Assembly: GCA_937968015.1 (NCBI GenBank)
Contig: CALBSO010000112.1
Coordinates: 1-40,572 of the forward strand
DNA: 40,572 nt
Reading direction: 5' to 3'
DNA from: an uncultured Thermomicrobia bacterium
Lineage (GTDB): Bacteria > Chloroflexota > Chloroflexia > Thermomicrobiales > JALYUS01
Shown piece after piece: positions 22,812 through 31,711 of the stretch; position 1 is the first letter of the stretch, and the number at the start of each line of letters is the position of its first letter. The notes beneath the pieces are model-generated. The model did no database searches. It saw only the letters and a list, made by a program, of their open reading frames with translations, and was not told where the DNA came from. The position numbers and the translations under genes were made by a program.

Positions 22812-25364
22812 ATGCAACAGCGGACCAGACGCGCCCGTGGAACGCGGGTAACGCCCGCGATGGAACCGATCGCCGGCCCCGCGATGACCCTGCCGGTCGT
22901 CCTCGTGCCGGAGGCGGTTGTTTTGCCGCAGATTTCCGGGCCACTCGTCCTCAATGACGAACGAGCCGAGGCCGCGGTTTCGCGCGCATTCGAACGGGAT
23001 CGTCGTATCCTGATCCTCGTCGAGCAACAGGCGCCGGAACCCCCGACTGAGTGGATTGACCGGCTCGTCCTGCGCGACGACGAACCGGCCCCGGATACCG
23101 ATAGCGTCGCGTTCGAGGCGCGCCATCGCAGCCCCCGCGCTACCGTCGGGGTAATCGCGGAACTCGTGCAACCGATCCGGCGTCACGGCCCGCCCCACTA
23201 TCTCGTGCAGGGCCTCTGTCGTGGTGTCGTCGAGAGTATCGTGCGCGAGCGTCCGTATATCCTCGCGTGGGTCCACGAGCAGACAGACACGGATATTCGC
23301 ACCGTCGAGGCTGTGGCGATGATGAGCGCGGTCACGGCGCTCGTCGAGCGATACATTGCGCTCCTGCCAAACATCCCGGAAGAAGTGACGGAGATGGTAC
23401 GGTCCATCGAGGAGCCGGGTCGCCTTGCGGACCTGATCGCGTCGTCGCCTGAGTACACGCCCGCGCAGCGTCAGCAGATCATCGAGATCGTGGACCCACT
23501 CGCCCGATTGACGCGTGTCCATGCGATGCTCGCGGACAAATTGGACGTGCTCGATTTGCGCTCGAAGATCGAGACCGAGGCGCAAGCGAGCATGGATCGT
23601 TCCCAACGCGAGTATTACCTCCGTGAAGAGTTGCGGGCGATCCGCCGCGAACTCGGTGAGGCGAGCGAGGAATTTCTCGCGGACGATCTGCGCGAACGGA
23701 TTGCCGCCGCCAACATGCCCGATGAGGTGCGGACAAAAGCCGTTCAGCAGGTGGAGCGCCTGGAAAATCAGCATCCGCAAAGCCCGGAGGTTGGGTTGCT
23801 CCGCACCTATATCGAGTGGCTGCTCTCGGTGCCATGGAGCGTTGAGACTGAGGATAATTTGGACCTTGCCCACGCCGCCGATGTCCTCAATGAGGATCAT
23901 TACGGGCTGGAAAAGGTCAAGGATCGCGTTTTGGATTTCATCGCCGTGCGCGCACTCGCCGGTGAGAAGATGCGCACGCCGATCCTCTGCTTCGTTGGGC
24001 CACCCGGTGTCGGCAAGACGAGCCTCGGGAAGTCTATCGCCCGCGCGCTTGGCCGCAACTATGTCCGCGTCTCGCTCGGGGGTGTCCGTGATGAGGCGGA
24101 GATTCGTGGTCATCGCCGTACCTACGTCGGTGCGCTGCCAGGCCGGATCGTCAAGGCGCTCTGCGATGCCGGAAGCCGCAACCCAGTCTTCGTGCTGGAC
24201 GAGGTGGACAAGATCGGTACGGACATCATTCGGGGCGATCCCGCGTCGGCGATGCTCGAAGTGCTCGATCCGGAGCAGAACAACTCCTTCGCGGACCATT
24301 ACATGGAAGTGCCGATTGATCTCTCACGCGTGCTGTTCATCACGACCGCCAACCTCCTCGATCCGATCCCGCCCGCGTTGCGTGACCGGATGGAAGTGAT
24401 CGAAATATCGGGCTACACCGATGTCGAGAAGACCCACATCGCGCGTGGATTCCTGTTGCCGAAAATGCTCGTCAGTCATGGTCTGACGCCGAAGCATCTC
24501 AAACTCCCCGATGCCGCGCTGCGTCACCTCATCCATGAGTACACGCGGGAAGCGGGCGTGCGTAACCTCGAACGCGAACTCGGCGCACTCGGCCGGAAGA
24601 TCGCGCGGCGCGTCATGAGCGGCGAGTCGGGCACGGTCACCGTCAAGGCGGACGCGCTTCCGACGTATCTCGGTGTGCCGCGCTACGAGTTTGGCGCGGC
24701 TGAGGAGCGCGCGGAGATCGGCGTCGCGACGGGCGTCGCCTACACCGAGTTTGGTGGATCGCTCCTGCCGATCGAGGTCGCGCTGGTACCAGGTAAGGGT
24801 GACGTGCGCCTGACCGGTCAACTCGGCGATGTGATGCAGGAGTCCGCCCACGCGGCGATGACCTACGCCCGCTCTCGCGTAGTGGCGCTGGGGATTGACC
24901 CGACCCTGTTCGAGACGCGTTCGATCCACGTCCATGTGCCGGAGGGTGCGGTGCCGAAGGATGGCCCATCGGCGGGTGTCACGCTGGCGACCGCGCTCAT
25001 CTCCGCCCTCACTGGCCGCGCCGTGCGACACGATCTCGTCATGACGGGCGAAATTACGCTGCGGGGCAAGGTGTTGCCAATTGGCGGCCTGAAGGAAAAA
25101 ATGCTCGCCGCACACCGGGCGGGCATCCAGACCTTCATCATGCCGCGTCGCAACCTGAAAGAACTCGCTGATGTACCCGCCGAGGTGCGGAACGAGATGG
25201 AAGTAATTACCGTGGAGCATGTGGAGGAAATTCTCCGTCATGTGCTCCTACCAAATGAATCCTCCATCTCCACGATGCCGAAACCAAAGCGGCCGCCGCG
25301 ACGCCCGTCGAATGCCCCCGCGAATTGGACGCCTCCGGTGCCATTATCGGGCGCGACCTCGTGA
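22812..25364 (+). CDS. lon: ATP-dependent Lon protease (LonA type)
   Basis: This 850-aa protein has the complete LonA architecture: an N-terminal substrate domain with the coiled ASMDRSQREYYLREELRAI helix, an AAA+ module with Walker A GPPGVGKT at 396-403 and Walker B LDE at 462-464, and a C-terminal protease. The catalytic Ser720 lies in DGPSAGV and Lys763 in GGLKEK, 43 residues apart as in E. coli Lon. It degrades misfolded and regulatory proteins in the cytoplasm. The extreme N-terminus (MQQRTRRARGTRVTPAM) is basic and longer than usual. ATG 22812 follows AGAAGGG. The stop overlaps the start of the cyclic-di-AMP receptor gene. Confidence 0.97.
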   Translation: MQQRTRRARGTRVTPAMEPIAGPAMTLPVVLVPEAVVLPQISGPLVLNDERAEAAVSRAFERDRRILILVEQQAPEPPTEWIDRLVLRDDEPAPDTDSVAFEARHRSPRATVGVIAELVQPIRRHGPPHYLVQGLCRGVVESIVRERPYILAWVHEQTDTDIRTVEAVAMMSAVTALVERYIALLPNIPEEVTEMVRSIEEPGRLADLIASSPEYTPAQRQQIIEIVDPLARLTRVHAMLADKLDVLDLRSKIETEAQASMDRSQREYYLREELRAIRRELGEASEEFLADDLRERIAAANMPDEVRTKAVQQVERLENQHPQSPEVGLLRTYIEWLLSVPWSVETEDNLDLAHAADVLNEDHYGLEKVKDRVLDFIAVRALAGEKMRTPILCFVGPPGVGKTSLGKSIARALGRNYVRVSLGGVRDEAEIRGHRRTYVGALPGRIVKALCDAGSRNPVFVLDEVDKIGTDIIRGDPASAMLEVLDPEQNNSFADHYMEVPIDLSRVLFITTANLLDPIPPALRDRMEVIEISGYTDVEKTHIARGFLLPKMLVSHGLTPKHLKLPDAALRHLIHEYTREAGVRNLERELGALGRKIARRVMSGESGTVTVKADALPTYLGVPRYEFGAAEERAEIGVATGVAYTEFGGSLLPIEVALVPGKGDVRLTGQLGDVMQESAHAAMTYARSRVVALGIDPTLFETRSIHVHVPEGAVPKDGPSAGVTLATALISALTGRAVRHDLVMTGEITLRGKVLPIGGLKEKMLAAHRAGIQTFIMPRRNLKELADVPAEVRNEMEVITVEHVEEILRHVLLPNESSISTMPKPKRPPRRPSNAPANWTPPVPLSGATS

Positions 25365-25708
25365 GATTGATCTTCGCGGTCGTGCAACGCGGCGACCTGC
25401 AGGGGTTATTGGCGGCGCTCATTGGCGCGGGATTTCGTGCGACAGTGATCCGTAGTCGCGGCGGATTCCTGCGTATCGGCAGCGTCACGGTGATGATTGG
25501 GGTGGACGGTTCGCTCGTCCCGGAGGTCTTCGCGATCATCAAGCGTGTCTGTCGCCATCGCGTCCGGCCCTCCCTGCCGATGGTTCCGGCGCTTGAACCG
25601 GGCATGCTGACGATGCCCTACCCGGTCGAGGTCGAGGTCGGCGGCGCGGTCTGTTTCACGCTCAAAGTCGCGCGCTTCGTCCGTATCCAGGGTCAGCCTG
25701 CGCGGTGA
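25361..25708 (+). CDS. Cyclic-di-AMP receptor (DarA/PstA, PII-like)
   Basis: This 115-aa protein resembles DarA/PstA, the small PII-like trimeric binder of cyclic-di-AMP. The opening MRLIFAVVQRGD matches the family's first strand. The ligand-loop sequence GGFLRIGSVTVMIGV is at about 34-48, followed by a helix IIKRVCRHR. The start is GTG 25361 within GTGA, whose TGA ends lon, so translation is likely coupled. A longer in-frame TTG at 25325 inside lon is less likely. The role in Firmicutes is linked to osmotic and second-messenger control; here it is inferred from similarity. Confidence 0.85.
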   Translation: MRLIFAVVQRGDLQGLLAALIGAGFRATVIRSRGGFLRIGSVTVMIGVDGSLVPEVFAIIKRVCRHRVRPSLPMVPALEPGMLTMPYPVEVEVGGAVCFTLKVARFVRIQGQPAR

Positions 25709-25724
25709 ATCTCATGGCGGGGCT

Positions 25725-25916
25725 ATGTCAACAGATTTTCCCGTGCTTTTTGAGGAAGCCTTTGCATGGCTTCGGGAGCATTACAACGGTTTCTGTTTCT
25801 ATACAGAGCGTGATGTCGTTTGGACTGTTCAAAATCATCTGATATATCGGATCAGCATGGCCGGGGTTCTTGGTTATTCGATCTTTATTGACGTGGGTGA
25901 CGCCAAATTGGCGTGA
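25725..25916 (+). CDS. Small low-GC ORF, probable 5' remnant of a truncated gene
   Basis: The 63-aa ORF starts MSTDFPVLFEEAFAWLREHY and continues with FYTERDVVWTVQNHLIYRI, then drifts to an unrelated-looking tail. The ERDVVWTVQ stretch recalls the N-terminal part of uncharacterised, possibly nuclease-like proteins that I remember only loosely, so I assign no function. Codon use is visibly more AT-rich than its neighbours. It ends just before the convergent methyltransferase, next to a 15-base palindrome (25900-25914). Truncation by a rearrangement is likely but unproven. Confidence 0.45.
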   Translation: MSTDFPVLFEEAFAWLREHYNGFCFYTERDVVWTVQNHLIYRISMAGVLGYSIFIDVGDAKLA

Positions 25917-25926
25917 CACAACCAGT

Positions 25927-26688
25927 TTATCCCTTGCGGGCGATGGTGATGATCTCCGGGCTGCTGTCGGTCAGCGGCTGCCCGGCCCAGTCCCCGAGCT
26001 GCTCCTCGATCATCAGGTCCGCGCTCGACAGAAATGCAGACAGCGACGCCGTGTCGAGGAACCGGAGCGCACCGCGGCTCACCAGTGGGCGCTCCCACCC
26101 GGGACTGGTGAACGTGCTGATGCTCCGCACGACGCCCCCCACGACCGGCGGCTCCACCCGGTATTCGCACCGCACCATGGCGCCGGTGGCATCGGTCACC
26201 GCACCGCTGTAACGCGTTGGCCAGCGCTCCCACGCCCGGTCCAGCGGGTTGCGCGTCTCGAATGCGAAGTGACCGCCCTCGATGAGCGCTGACCGGATCG
26301 CGGCGAGCGCGACGCGTATCTCGTCGTCCGCGACGAACTCCTGGAAGGCATGGCCAGTCATGACGACCAGGTCGAACTCCCGATCCCATCGAACCGATGA
26401 AAGGTCGCCGTGGACCCACTCGATGTCCGACCACCGACGCGCCTGGTTGAGCATGCCCTTGGCCGGGTCAAGCCCGCAGAGCCGTCCGGTATGACCGGAC
26501 TGCCGCGCCAAGCGCAACAAGGCGCCCGTCCCGCACCCCACGTCGAGTACGGCCCGCGCGGACATCACCCATGGCAGGTAGAAGGCGAAGTCGTCCCGCT
26601 GCGTTGGCGGCGGGCAGAAGGCGTCATATAGCGCGGCGAGACGGTCATCGGTGAACTTCTGCTCGATCTCGATCCCGATCCCGATCAT
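25927..26688 (-). CDS. Class I SAM-dependent methyltransferase
   Basis: This 253-aa protein has a Rossmann-type methyltransferase domain. Motif I VLDVGCGTGALL is at about residues 47-58, the acidic GLDPAKGML follows, and VHGDLSS is motif II-like. A beta-rich insert (VVGGVVRSISTF) and a C-terminal strand region complete it. The acceptor substrate is unknown. The first codons (MIGIGIEIE) come from a small GATCGG/GATCGA tandem repeat. It is third in a minus-strand series after the MFS transporter and is preceded 9 bases upstream by the stop of a short remnant reading frame. Confidence 0.88.
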   Translation of the reverse strand: MIGIGIEIEQKFTDDRLAALYDAFCPPPTQRDDFAFYLPWVMSARAVLDVGCGTGALLRLARQSGHTGRLCGLDPAKGMLNQARRWSDIEWVHGDLSSVRWDREFDLVVMTGHAFQEFVADDEIRVALAAIRSALIEGGHFAFETRNPLDRAWERWPTRYSGAVTDATGAMVRCEYRVEPPVVGGVVRSISTFTSPGWERPLVSRGALRFLDTASLSAFLSSADLMIEEQLGDWAGQPLTDSSPEIITIARKG

Positions 26689-26697
26689 CCCGCCAGT

Positions 26698-26766
26698 CTA
26701 CTGCGCCTCGAGGAATGGCTCAAGGTGCTGCGGCGTCGACATGCCCACGAACAGATCGAACGAATC
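26698..26766 (-). pseudogene. Possible C-terminal gene remnant (about 20 codons)
   Basis: Between the MFS stop and the methyltransferase start, one minus-strand frame reads DSFDLFVGMSTPQHLEPFLE followed by AQ and TAG. Its third codon positions are strongly G/C, like those of real genes here. No start or upstream body exists, because the frame runs into the MFS gene. It may be the tail of a deleted gene. It is too short to be sure. Confidence 0.3.
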
Positions 26767-27985
26767 ACTCCGTCTCAAACTCACGCGTTTCCGGCAGCAG
26801 GATGGCGAGCGGAATCCCCAGCAGGGGAATGAGCGTCAGTACCTGAATGACGTGCGGCAGGCCGACGTGATCCGCGATCAAGCCGACGAGGATGGTGGCG
26901 AGCGCGCTGACAGTGTATTCGGCGGTGATGGCAAGGCCCGCGCCGGTGGCGCGGTCGTGCGGCATCAGTTCCTGCATTGCGGCGAGCGTGACAGGCGTCG
27001 TACAGAGCAGCAATAACCCGGCGAAGAAGAGCGCGATGATAGACGGCACGCCGCGCAGCACGGTAAAGAGGAAAAGTGGCAGCGCGGAGAGTGAGAGCGA
27101 GACGAGGATGATCGGCCTGCGCCCGACGTGGTCACTGAGCGTGCCGCCAATAAAGCCGCCGATCACGCCCGCGAAGAAGAAGACCGATGTCGCGATGCCC
27201 GCGTATGTCAGTGGATCGCCGCGCTTTTTCAGGTACTCGACGATGAAAAGGGCGAAGGAGTTGAGAACGACTCCGCGCACCATGATGACGCTGAGCAGGC
27301 GGCGGAGCGCCGGGCCTTGCGTCCGCAAGGCGCCGAAGAGGTCGCGGCGCGTTCGCGGCGCCGACCGGAGGCGGATCGGCGCGAGGCCGAAAAAGGTCAC
27401 GACGCCAATCGCGAGCGCCGGGAAGAAGGCGAGCGCCGTACCATGCAATCCGAAGTGATTGATGATGAAGACAACGACGATCGGGCCGATGCTCCGGCCG
27501 AAATCGCCGCCGTTCATGAAAATGGACATTCCCAGGCCCGATCGCCTGCCCGCCGACGCGGCAACTGTGGCAATGGCGGGTGCGTGGAACAACGCGCTTG
27601 AGAGGCCACTGGCGAGTAGCAAGAGAACGACGACGGCCGCGTTCGGGGCGACGCCAAGGGAGCAGGTGACGAGGGCGGTCGTGATCGGCGTGATGACGAG
27701 AAAGAGGCGGACGCTGGTGCGATCCGCGTAGTAGCCGACGACAGGCTGCGAGAGCGAAAAGAGCCGCTGCGCGGGTTGAAGAAACCCGGCGAGGAAGAGG
27801 GAGAGCGCGAATTTGTCGGTGAGAAGCGGGATGAGCGGCGCGAGGAAGGCGGGATACATATCGTGGAAGAAGTGCGCCGCAGTGATGAGAAAAATCGTGC
27901 GGCGGTTGAATGTCGGCGCGGCGGGTTTCGCGATCGTCGGCGCTGATCCGGCGGCGGATACTGCGGCCGCGTCACTCGTTGACAT
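26765..27985 (-). CDS. MFS transporter, fosmidomycin-resistance-like
   Basis: This 406-aa, 12-helix transporter of the major facilitator superfamily has the N-terminal HFFHDMYPAFLAPLIPLL segment typical of Fsr/fosmidomycin-resistance-like members. Loop motifs GYYADRTSVR and GGTLSDHVGRRP match the MFS A-motif in both halves. It would be a proton-coupled exporter or a small-molecule carrier; the substrate is unknown. ATG 27985 is followed by an Ala-rich cytoplasmic leader before the first helix at about residue 30. No close regulator is seen. Confidence 0.9.
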   Translation of the reverse strand: MSTSDAAAVSAAGSAPTIAKPAAPTFNRRTIFLITAAHFFHDMYPAFLAPLIPLLTDKFALSLFLAGFLQPAQRLFSLSQPVVGYYADRTSVRLFLVITPITTALVTCSLGVAPNAAVVVLLLLASGLSSALFHAPAIATVAASAGRRSGLGMSIFMNGGDFGRSIGPIVVVFIINHFGLHGTALAFFPALAIGVVTFFGLAPIRLRSAPRTRRDLFGALRTQGPALRRLLSVIMVRGVVLNSFALFIVEYLKKRGDPLTYAGIATSVFFFAGVIGGFIGGTLSDHVGRRPIILVSLSLSALPLFLFTVLRGVPSIIALFFAGLLLLCTTPVTLAAMQELMPHDRATGAGLAITAEYTVSALATILVGLIADHVGLPHVIQVLTLIPLLGIPLAILLPETREFETE

Positions 27986-28078
27986 GAAAGCAGTTTCCCT
28001 TCCTCACACGGAACCATTTTTCGCGCGGCAACGGTAGCACGCCTGCGCGGGGAGGGCAACATGCGATGAAGGAATGTG

Positions 28079-29296
28079 TTATGACGAGAAGCGAAGAACG
28101 TAGATATTGCTGTCGGTTAGCGCGTTGAAGACGATGCGCGTACCGTCGGGCGACGGTTGCCATTCGTCCTGCGCGACGCGGAAGGGAAGGGTAGCGCGAT
28201 CGGTGAGCGGCATCATCGCGAGCGTCCCCGCGTCTATGCGCATGAGTTGGTCTGCGCCGTTGTCCGTCTGGAACGGGAGGATAAGCATGCTCTTACTGTC
28301 CGGCGACCAGCGTACGCCGCCAACGAGCGGCAATTTCCGCTTCGCGCTGCCGTCCGCATTGACAACGAACAGGCCATTGTCCTCCGGCTTCTCTTCGAGC
28401 GCGGCGAGATAGACAATCTGCGTGCCGTCCGGCGAGAGGTGGGCGCCACGGGGTGAGAAGGCGTCCACAATGCGCGTCAGCGTATCCGCGTTGATGTCCA
28501 GGACGTAGATGCCGGGGTTGCCGCCATCCGCATCGCGCCCGGTAAAGAGGAGCCGCTGGCCGTCCGGAAACCACGTCAGGTCCGCCGCTCGAACCGTGTT
28601 TCCGCGTGATCGCGCATTCGATCCGTCGGCGTTGGCGACCCAGACGCGGACGAGGCGATCCACATTGGAACTCGGTTGCGCGCCGGGCGCGCGTGCGAGC
28701 CACGCGACCTGCCGGCCATCCCGCGAGAACCAGACATACGCCGCGTTGTTGGCGATCGTCGCGGTGCTCTGCTTGCCGAACTCCTGGATGCGGGTCACGC
28801 CATTGGCGAAATCGGGAAAGGCGATGCGGCTCCCATCGGGGGAGACTGTCGCGGCGGACGGGAAGAAGATCGCTGGCTGCCCGCTCGCGTCCGCCGGGAC
28901 GGCGTAGGTCGCCGCGAGCGGCTGGTTTGGCGCGGCATCCGTGTAGAGGATGCGCGTGCCGTCCGGGTGCCAGACCGGATTCCGGCAGCAGCCACCATCG
29001 GTCAGTTTGGTCAGGGATGGCGTGAAGGGTTGCGTCGTGGCAGTTGACGCGTTTGTCGCCGTTGGGCCGGTGGTTGGCATCGGTGGGTCAGTTGGCGCGA
29101 GTGGTGTTGCGGTCGCCAAATCCTGCGCGGCGGTCCGTGCTTGAGGCGTTATTGGGAGCGGTGCATTCGTTCCTGGTATGCTCGTTGGCTGAATCGGCGG
29201 GGGCGAGGAGGGCGGCGCCGTGTGCGTTGTCGTTCCGTTGCTGCACGCGACGAGAAAGAGCAATGCAATAAGGGAGAGGAGCCGCGCGCTACGCAT
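28079..29296 (-). CDS. TolB-like beta-propeller lipoprotein (PD40 repeats)
   Basis: This 405-aa lipoprotein has a signal peptide ending in LVAC with Cys18, a long Pro/Thr/Ala-rich linker to about residue 95, then six or so WD40-like PD40 blades. The repeating blade motifs are HPDGTRILYT, SPDGSRIAF, SRDGRQVAWL, FPDGQRLLFTG, SPDGTQIVYL, SPDSKSMLI and SPDGTRIVF. It is probably surface-exposed and binds proteins or polysaccharide; no enzymatic residues are evident. ATG 29296 overlaps the M23 peptidase stop by 8 bases, so the two genes are translationally linked. Confidence 0.88.
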   Translation of the reverse strand: MRSARLLSLIALLFLVACSNGTTTHTAPPSSPPPIQPTSIPGTNAPLPITPQARTAAQDLATATPLAPTDPPMPTTGPTATNASTATTQPFTPSLTKLTDGGCCRNPVWHPDGTRILYTDAAPNQPLAATYAVPADASGQPAIFFPSAATVSPDGSRIAFPDFANGVTRIQEFGKQSTATIANNAAYVWFSRDGRQVAWLARAPGAQPSSNVDRLVRVWVANADGSNARSRGNTVRAADLTWFPDGQRLLFTGRDADGGNPGIYVLDINADTLTRIVDAFSPRGAHLSPDGTQIVYLAALEEKPEDNGLFVVNADGSAKRKLPLVGGVRWSPDSKSMLILPFQTDNGADQLMRIDAGTLAMMPLTDRATLPFRVAQDEWQPSPDGTRIVFNALTDSNIYVLRFSS

Positions 29297-30044
29297 TTGG
29301 CTCCCAGGTGGGATAGTTGACGATAATCCCGCCGCCGAAGTGGATATCCGGCTGATCGCGTAGTGTCACCCATTGGCGGGGATTGGTGAGGTCCTGGGCG
29401 AAGTTCGTGCCGCCCGCGCCGACGCCGAGCGTCAGTCTGTCCCAATCGGCGGGGATAAGATTCATCGGATTGGTCGTCCCGCTGATACCATTGATGCGGA
29501 TTTCCAGATGCAGATGCGGCGCGCGGTCGCAGGTCGGGCTGTAGGGGTCGCCGGAGTGCGCGACGACATCGCCCGCATTCACCTGCTGACCGACGCGGAC
29601 GAGCGTCGTCCGCTCGCGCAGATGACCGTACATCGAGACGTAGCCATTAGCGTGCTGGATCGCCAGATTATGGGGTGCAGAGCCGTATGGCCCGTCAATA
29701 CCGAGCACCGTTCCATCGCCGATGGCGAGGACGTTGCGGCCACAGCGCGTCGCGAAATCAACGCCGAAATGGATGCCCTGCCCGGCGGCGTAGAGATCGG
29801 GCCAGTTGCGCTGCGCCCAGACGGTCGTACCATATCCCTGCGAGACGAACCACGTATCCGGCCCCGGCGGCTCCGCGAATGGCAGCCGGAACTGCGGCGG
29901 GTTTGCTTGCGCCGCCACGCGTGTTGAAGTGGGGCGAACCGCATCACCGACGAAGACCGACCCCGCGATGATCGCGCCGATGATAAGAAGTTGAAGGATG
30001 AATGGGCGGCCACCGCGCAGGATGGCGTGAATCTTATGTCGCAT
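29289..30044 (-). CDS. M23 family metallopeptidase (LytM-like)
   Basis: This 251-aa protein has one N-terminal membrane or signal segment (FILQLLIIGAIIAGSVFVGD, about residues 14-33) and a C-terminal lysostaphin-type domain. The zinc motifs are HFGVDFA (HxxxD) and APHLHLEIR (HxH), with YVSMYGHLRE supplying the central part. Family members cut peptide cross-links of cell-wall peptidoglycan or act as carriers of that activity. ATG 30044 is preferred over a longer in-frame start, because the upstream 80 residues are unlike a signal peptide and overlap the ABC permease gene. It overlaps the downstream TolB-like gene by 8 bases. Confidence 0.88.
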   Translation of the reverse strand: MRHKIHAILRGGRPFILQLLIIGAIIAGSVFVGDAVRPTSTRVAAQANPPQFRLPFAEPPGPDTWFVSQGYGTTVWAQRNWPDLYAAGQGIHFGVDFATRCGRNVLAIGDGTVLGIDGPYGSAPHNLAIQHANGYVSMYGHLRERTTLVRVGQQVNAGDVVAHSGDPYSPTCDRAPHLHLEIRINGISGTTNPMNLIPADWDRLTLGVGAGGTNFAQDLTNPRQWVTLRDQPDIHFGGGIIVNYPTWEPNA

Positions 30045-30106
30045 AGACGCAGTATACGGAGCGAGACCGCGATGAGCAAGACGAGCGGCGTCGCCCAATC
30101 CCGCCG

Positions 30107-31711
30107 TTACGCGCGTCGGATGGTGCGGCGGAAGAGTAGCGTGCCGAGCAGGAAGAAGCCGACCGCGAACGCCGCGAGAGCGATCAGGTTGTTCGGGTTC
30201 GCCGGGATGCCGCGCAGCATGATGTTCTGCATCGCCTGCACGCCATAGGTGATCGGCAGAGAGTACGAGAGAACGCGCGCCCATGGGTAGAGTGTGTCAA
30301 TTGGCAGGAAGAAGTTGCCGAAGAAGACCGAGGCAAGCAGAATGAGCATCGCATACTGGACTGCCTGTGTCTCGCTGCTGGCGACCGCGGAAATGACGAG
30401 GCCGAGGCCGAGCGCGGCAGCGATGAGGAGCGCGATTACCGCCGCGAACTCCGCGTAACTCCCCAGAAGTGGCACGTTGAGTGCGAACCGGAGAAGCGTG
30501 GCAAGGATCGCGCCGGTCAGGGCCGCCACGAGCGCGTACCCGATGAATTTGCCGAAGACAATCTCCGGCGTCGCGCTCGGTGTGACGCGGAAAAGTTCCG
30601 TCGCTCCACTCGTTCGCTCGCGTATCAACGTGAGCGCGGTGAGGGTGATGCTGACATGTTGTAGGAGCAGGGCGAGGACTGCAGGCGCGTAGAAGGCGAT
30701 GAAACTCGGGAGCACCGGGGCTTTGTTGACTACCTCTGCCTGGAAGGGTGCGACGAGTATGTCGGCGGGCGGCAACTGGAGCGCCTGCGCGCCTTGCTCG
30801 GCAGTCTGACTATTCGCCACGAGGTCGCCCGTCGCTTTGCTGTCCGGTTGGCCTGTTGCGAGGGCCTGCGGCAGGCTGACAGAGAGATTCCTGATAATCG
30901 TCTGCACATTGCTCAACGACTGATCCACGGTCGCCTCCCGTTTGTGGAGGTCATCGTTTGGAGTGGTCGGCGCGTTGAAGTAACGCTCCGCGCCGTCGAG
31001 CAATTGCTCGCGTGTGCGCAGGTCAGACTCGTTGTTCGTCGTGATCGTTTGCATTTGCGCGAGTGCATCCGCCGCACCTTTTGCGTCCCGGCCGCGTACA
31101 CGGTCAGTGAATTGCGCGGCGGTCGTCTGCATCTGCTGCATATATCCTTGCAGGGGTGGCCCTGAGGTGTCCTGATGCTGGCTTTTCGCTTGATTGACGA
31201 CAGCGATCAGCACACGGCGATTGAGTTCGTTCGCCTCGACGTAGGAGTAGAATTTGAGGTAGTTCGCCCGCACCGGTTCCAGTTCGTTGTACGTCACATT
31301 GACGAGCGGGTGCTGTCCATCGCGAATCCGTTGGTACGCGTCGTCCGGCAGTGTGACGACGACTGACGCCTTCCCCGCATTGACGAGGTTCTGCGCTTCC
31401 GCCGGCGTGCGCACGACACTGAGAAGCGTGAAGGGGAACTGAAAGGCGTCGGCGTAGTTGGCGGTGTCGGTGGAGAGACCCGTCTGCTCGGGTACGACAA
31501 GAACGGTCGGCTGTTGAACGACCTGGCCCTTGAAGGCGGTACCAAAGAGCAGGAGAATCGCGAACGGCCCGACAACGAGACCGAGCAGGAGACGCGGCTG
31601 CCGGAAGATTTCGTGCAGTTCCTTGCCGGTAAAGGAGATGCTACGGACGATGCCGCGGAGGGGCCGATCAAGCAGCCACGGGCGGCGATGTGGGGTCGCG
31701 CGGATTGCCAT
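30107..31711 (-). CDS. ABC-2 type transporter permease
   Basis: This 534-aa permease has one N-terminal membrane helix (LLLGLVVGPFAILLLFGTAF), a large extracytoplasmic domain of about 300 residues, and five or so C-terminal helices. The C-terminal half carries TLIRERTSGATELFRVTPSA and the ABC-2 features LFRVTP and SYSLPITYGVQAMQ. It pairs with the ATPase encoded just upstream. The start is uncertain: ATG 31711 has AGGAT about 8 bases upstream, and ATG 31732 also fits. Either way the gene overlaps the ATPase end by some 45-65 bases. The substrate is not known; export of a drug, lipid or polymer is typical of this type. Confidence 0.86.
   Translation of the reverse strand: MAIRATPHRRPWLLDRPLRGIVRSISFTGKELHEIFRQPRLLLGLVVGPFAILLLFGTAFKGQVVQQPTVLVVPEQTGLSTDTANYADAFQFPFTLLSVVRTPAEAQNLVNAGKASVVVTLPDDAYQRIRDGQHPLVNVTYNELEPVRANYLKFYSYVEANELNRRVLIAVVNQAKSQHQDTSGPPLQGYMQQMQTTAAQFTDRVRGRDAKGAADALAQMQTITTNNESDLRTREQLLDGAERYFNAPTTPNDDLHKREATVDQSLSNVQTIIRNLSVSLPQALATGQPDSKATGDLVANSQTAEQGAQALQLPPADILVAPFQAEVVNKAPVLPSFIAFYAPAVLALLLQHVSITLTALTLIRERTSGATELFRVTPSATPEIVFGKFIGYALVAALTGAILATLLRFALNVPLLGSYAEFAAVIALLIAAALGLGLVISAVASSETQAVQYAMLILLASVFFGNFFLPIDTLYPWARVLSYSLPITYGVQAMQNIMLRGIPANPNNLIALAAFAVGFFLLGTLLFRRTIRRA

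Noticed and set aside
22776..24299. 507-codon open frame on the minus strand inside lon
   Set aside because: It is antisense to the ATPase and N-terminal domains of Lon. No recognisable domain or ribosome site.
26660..26688. GATCGG/GATCGA hexamer run at the methyltransferase start as a regulatory repeat
   Set aside because: It encodes the first residues IGIGIEIE, is only four units long, and has no second copy in the window.
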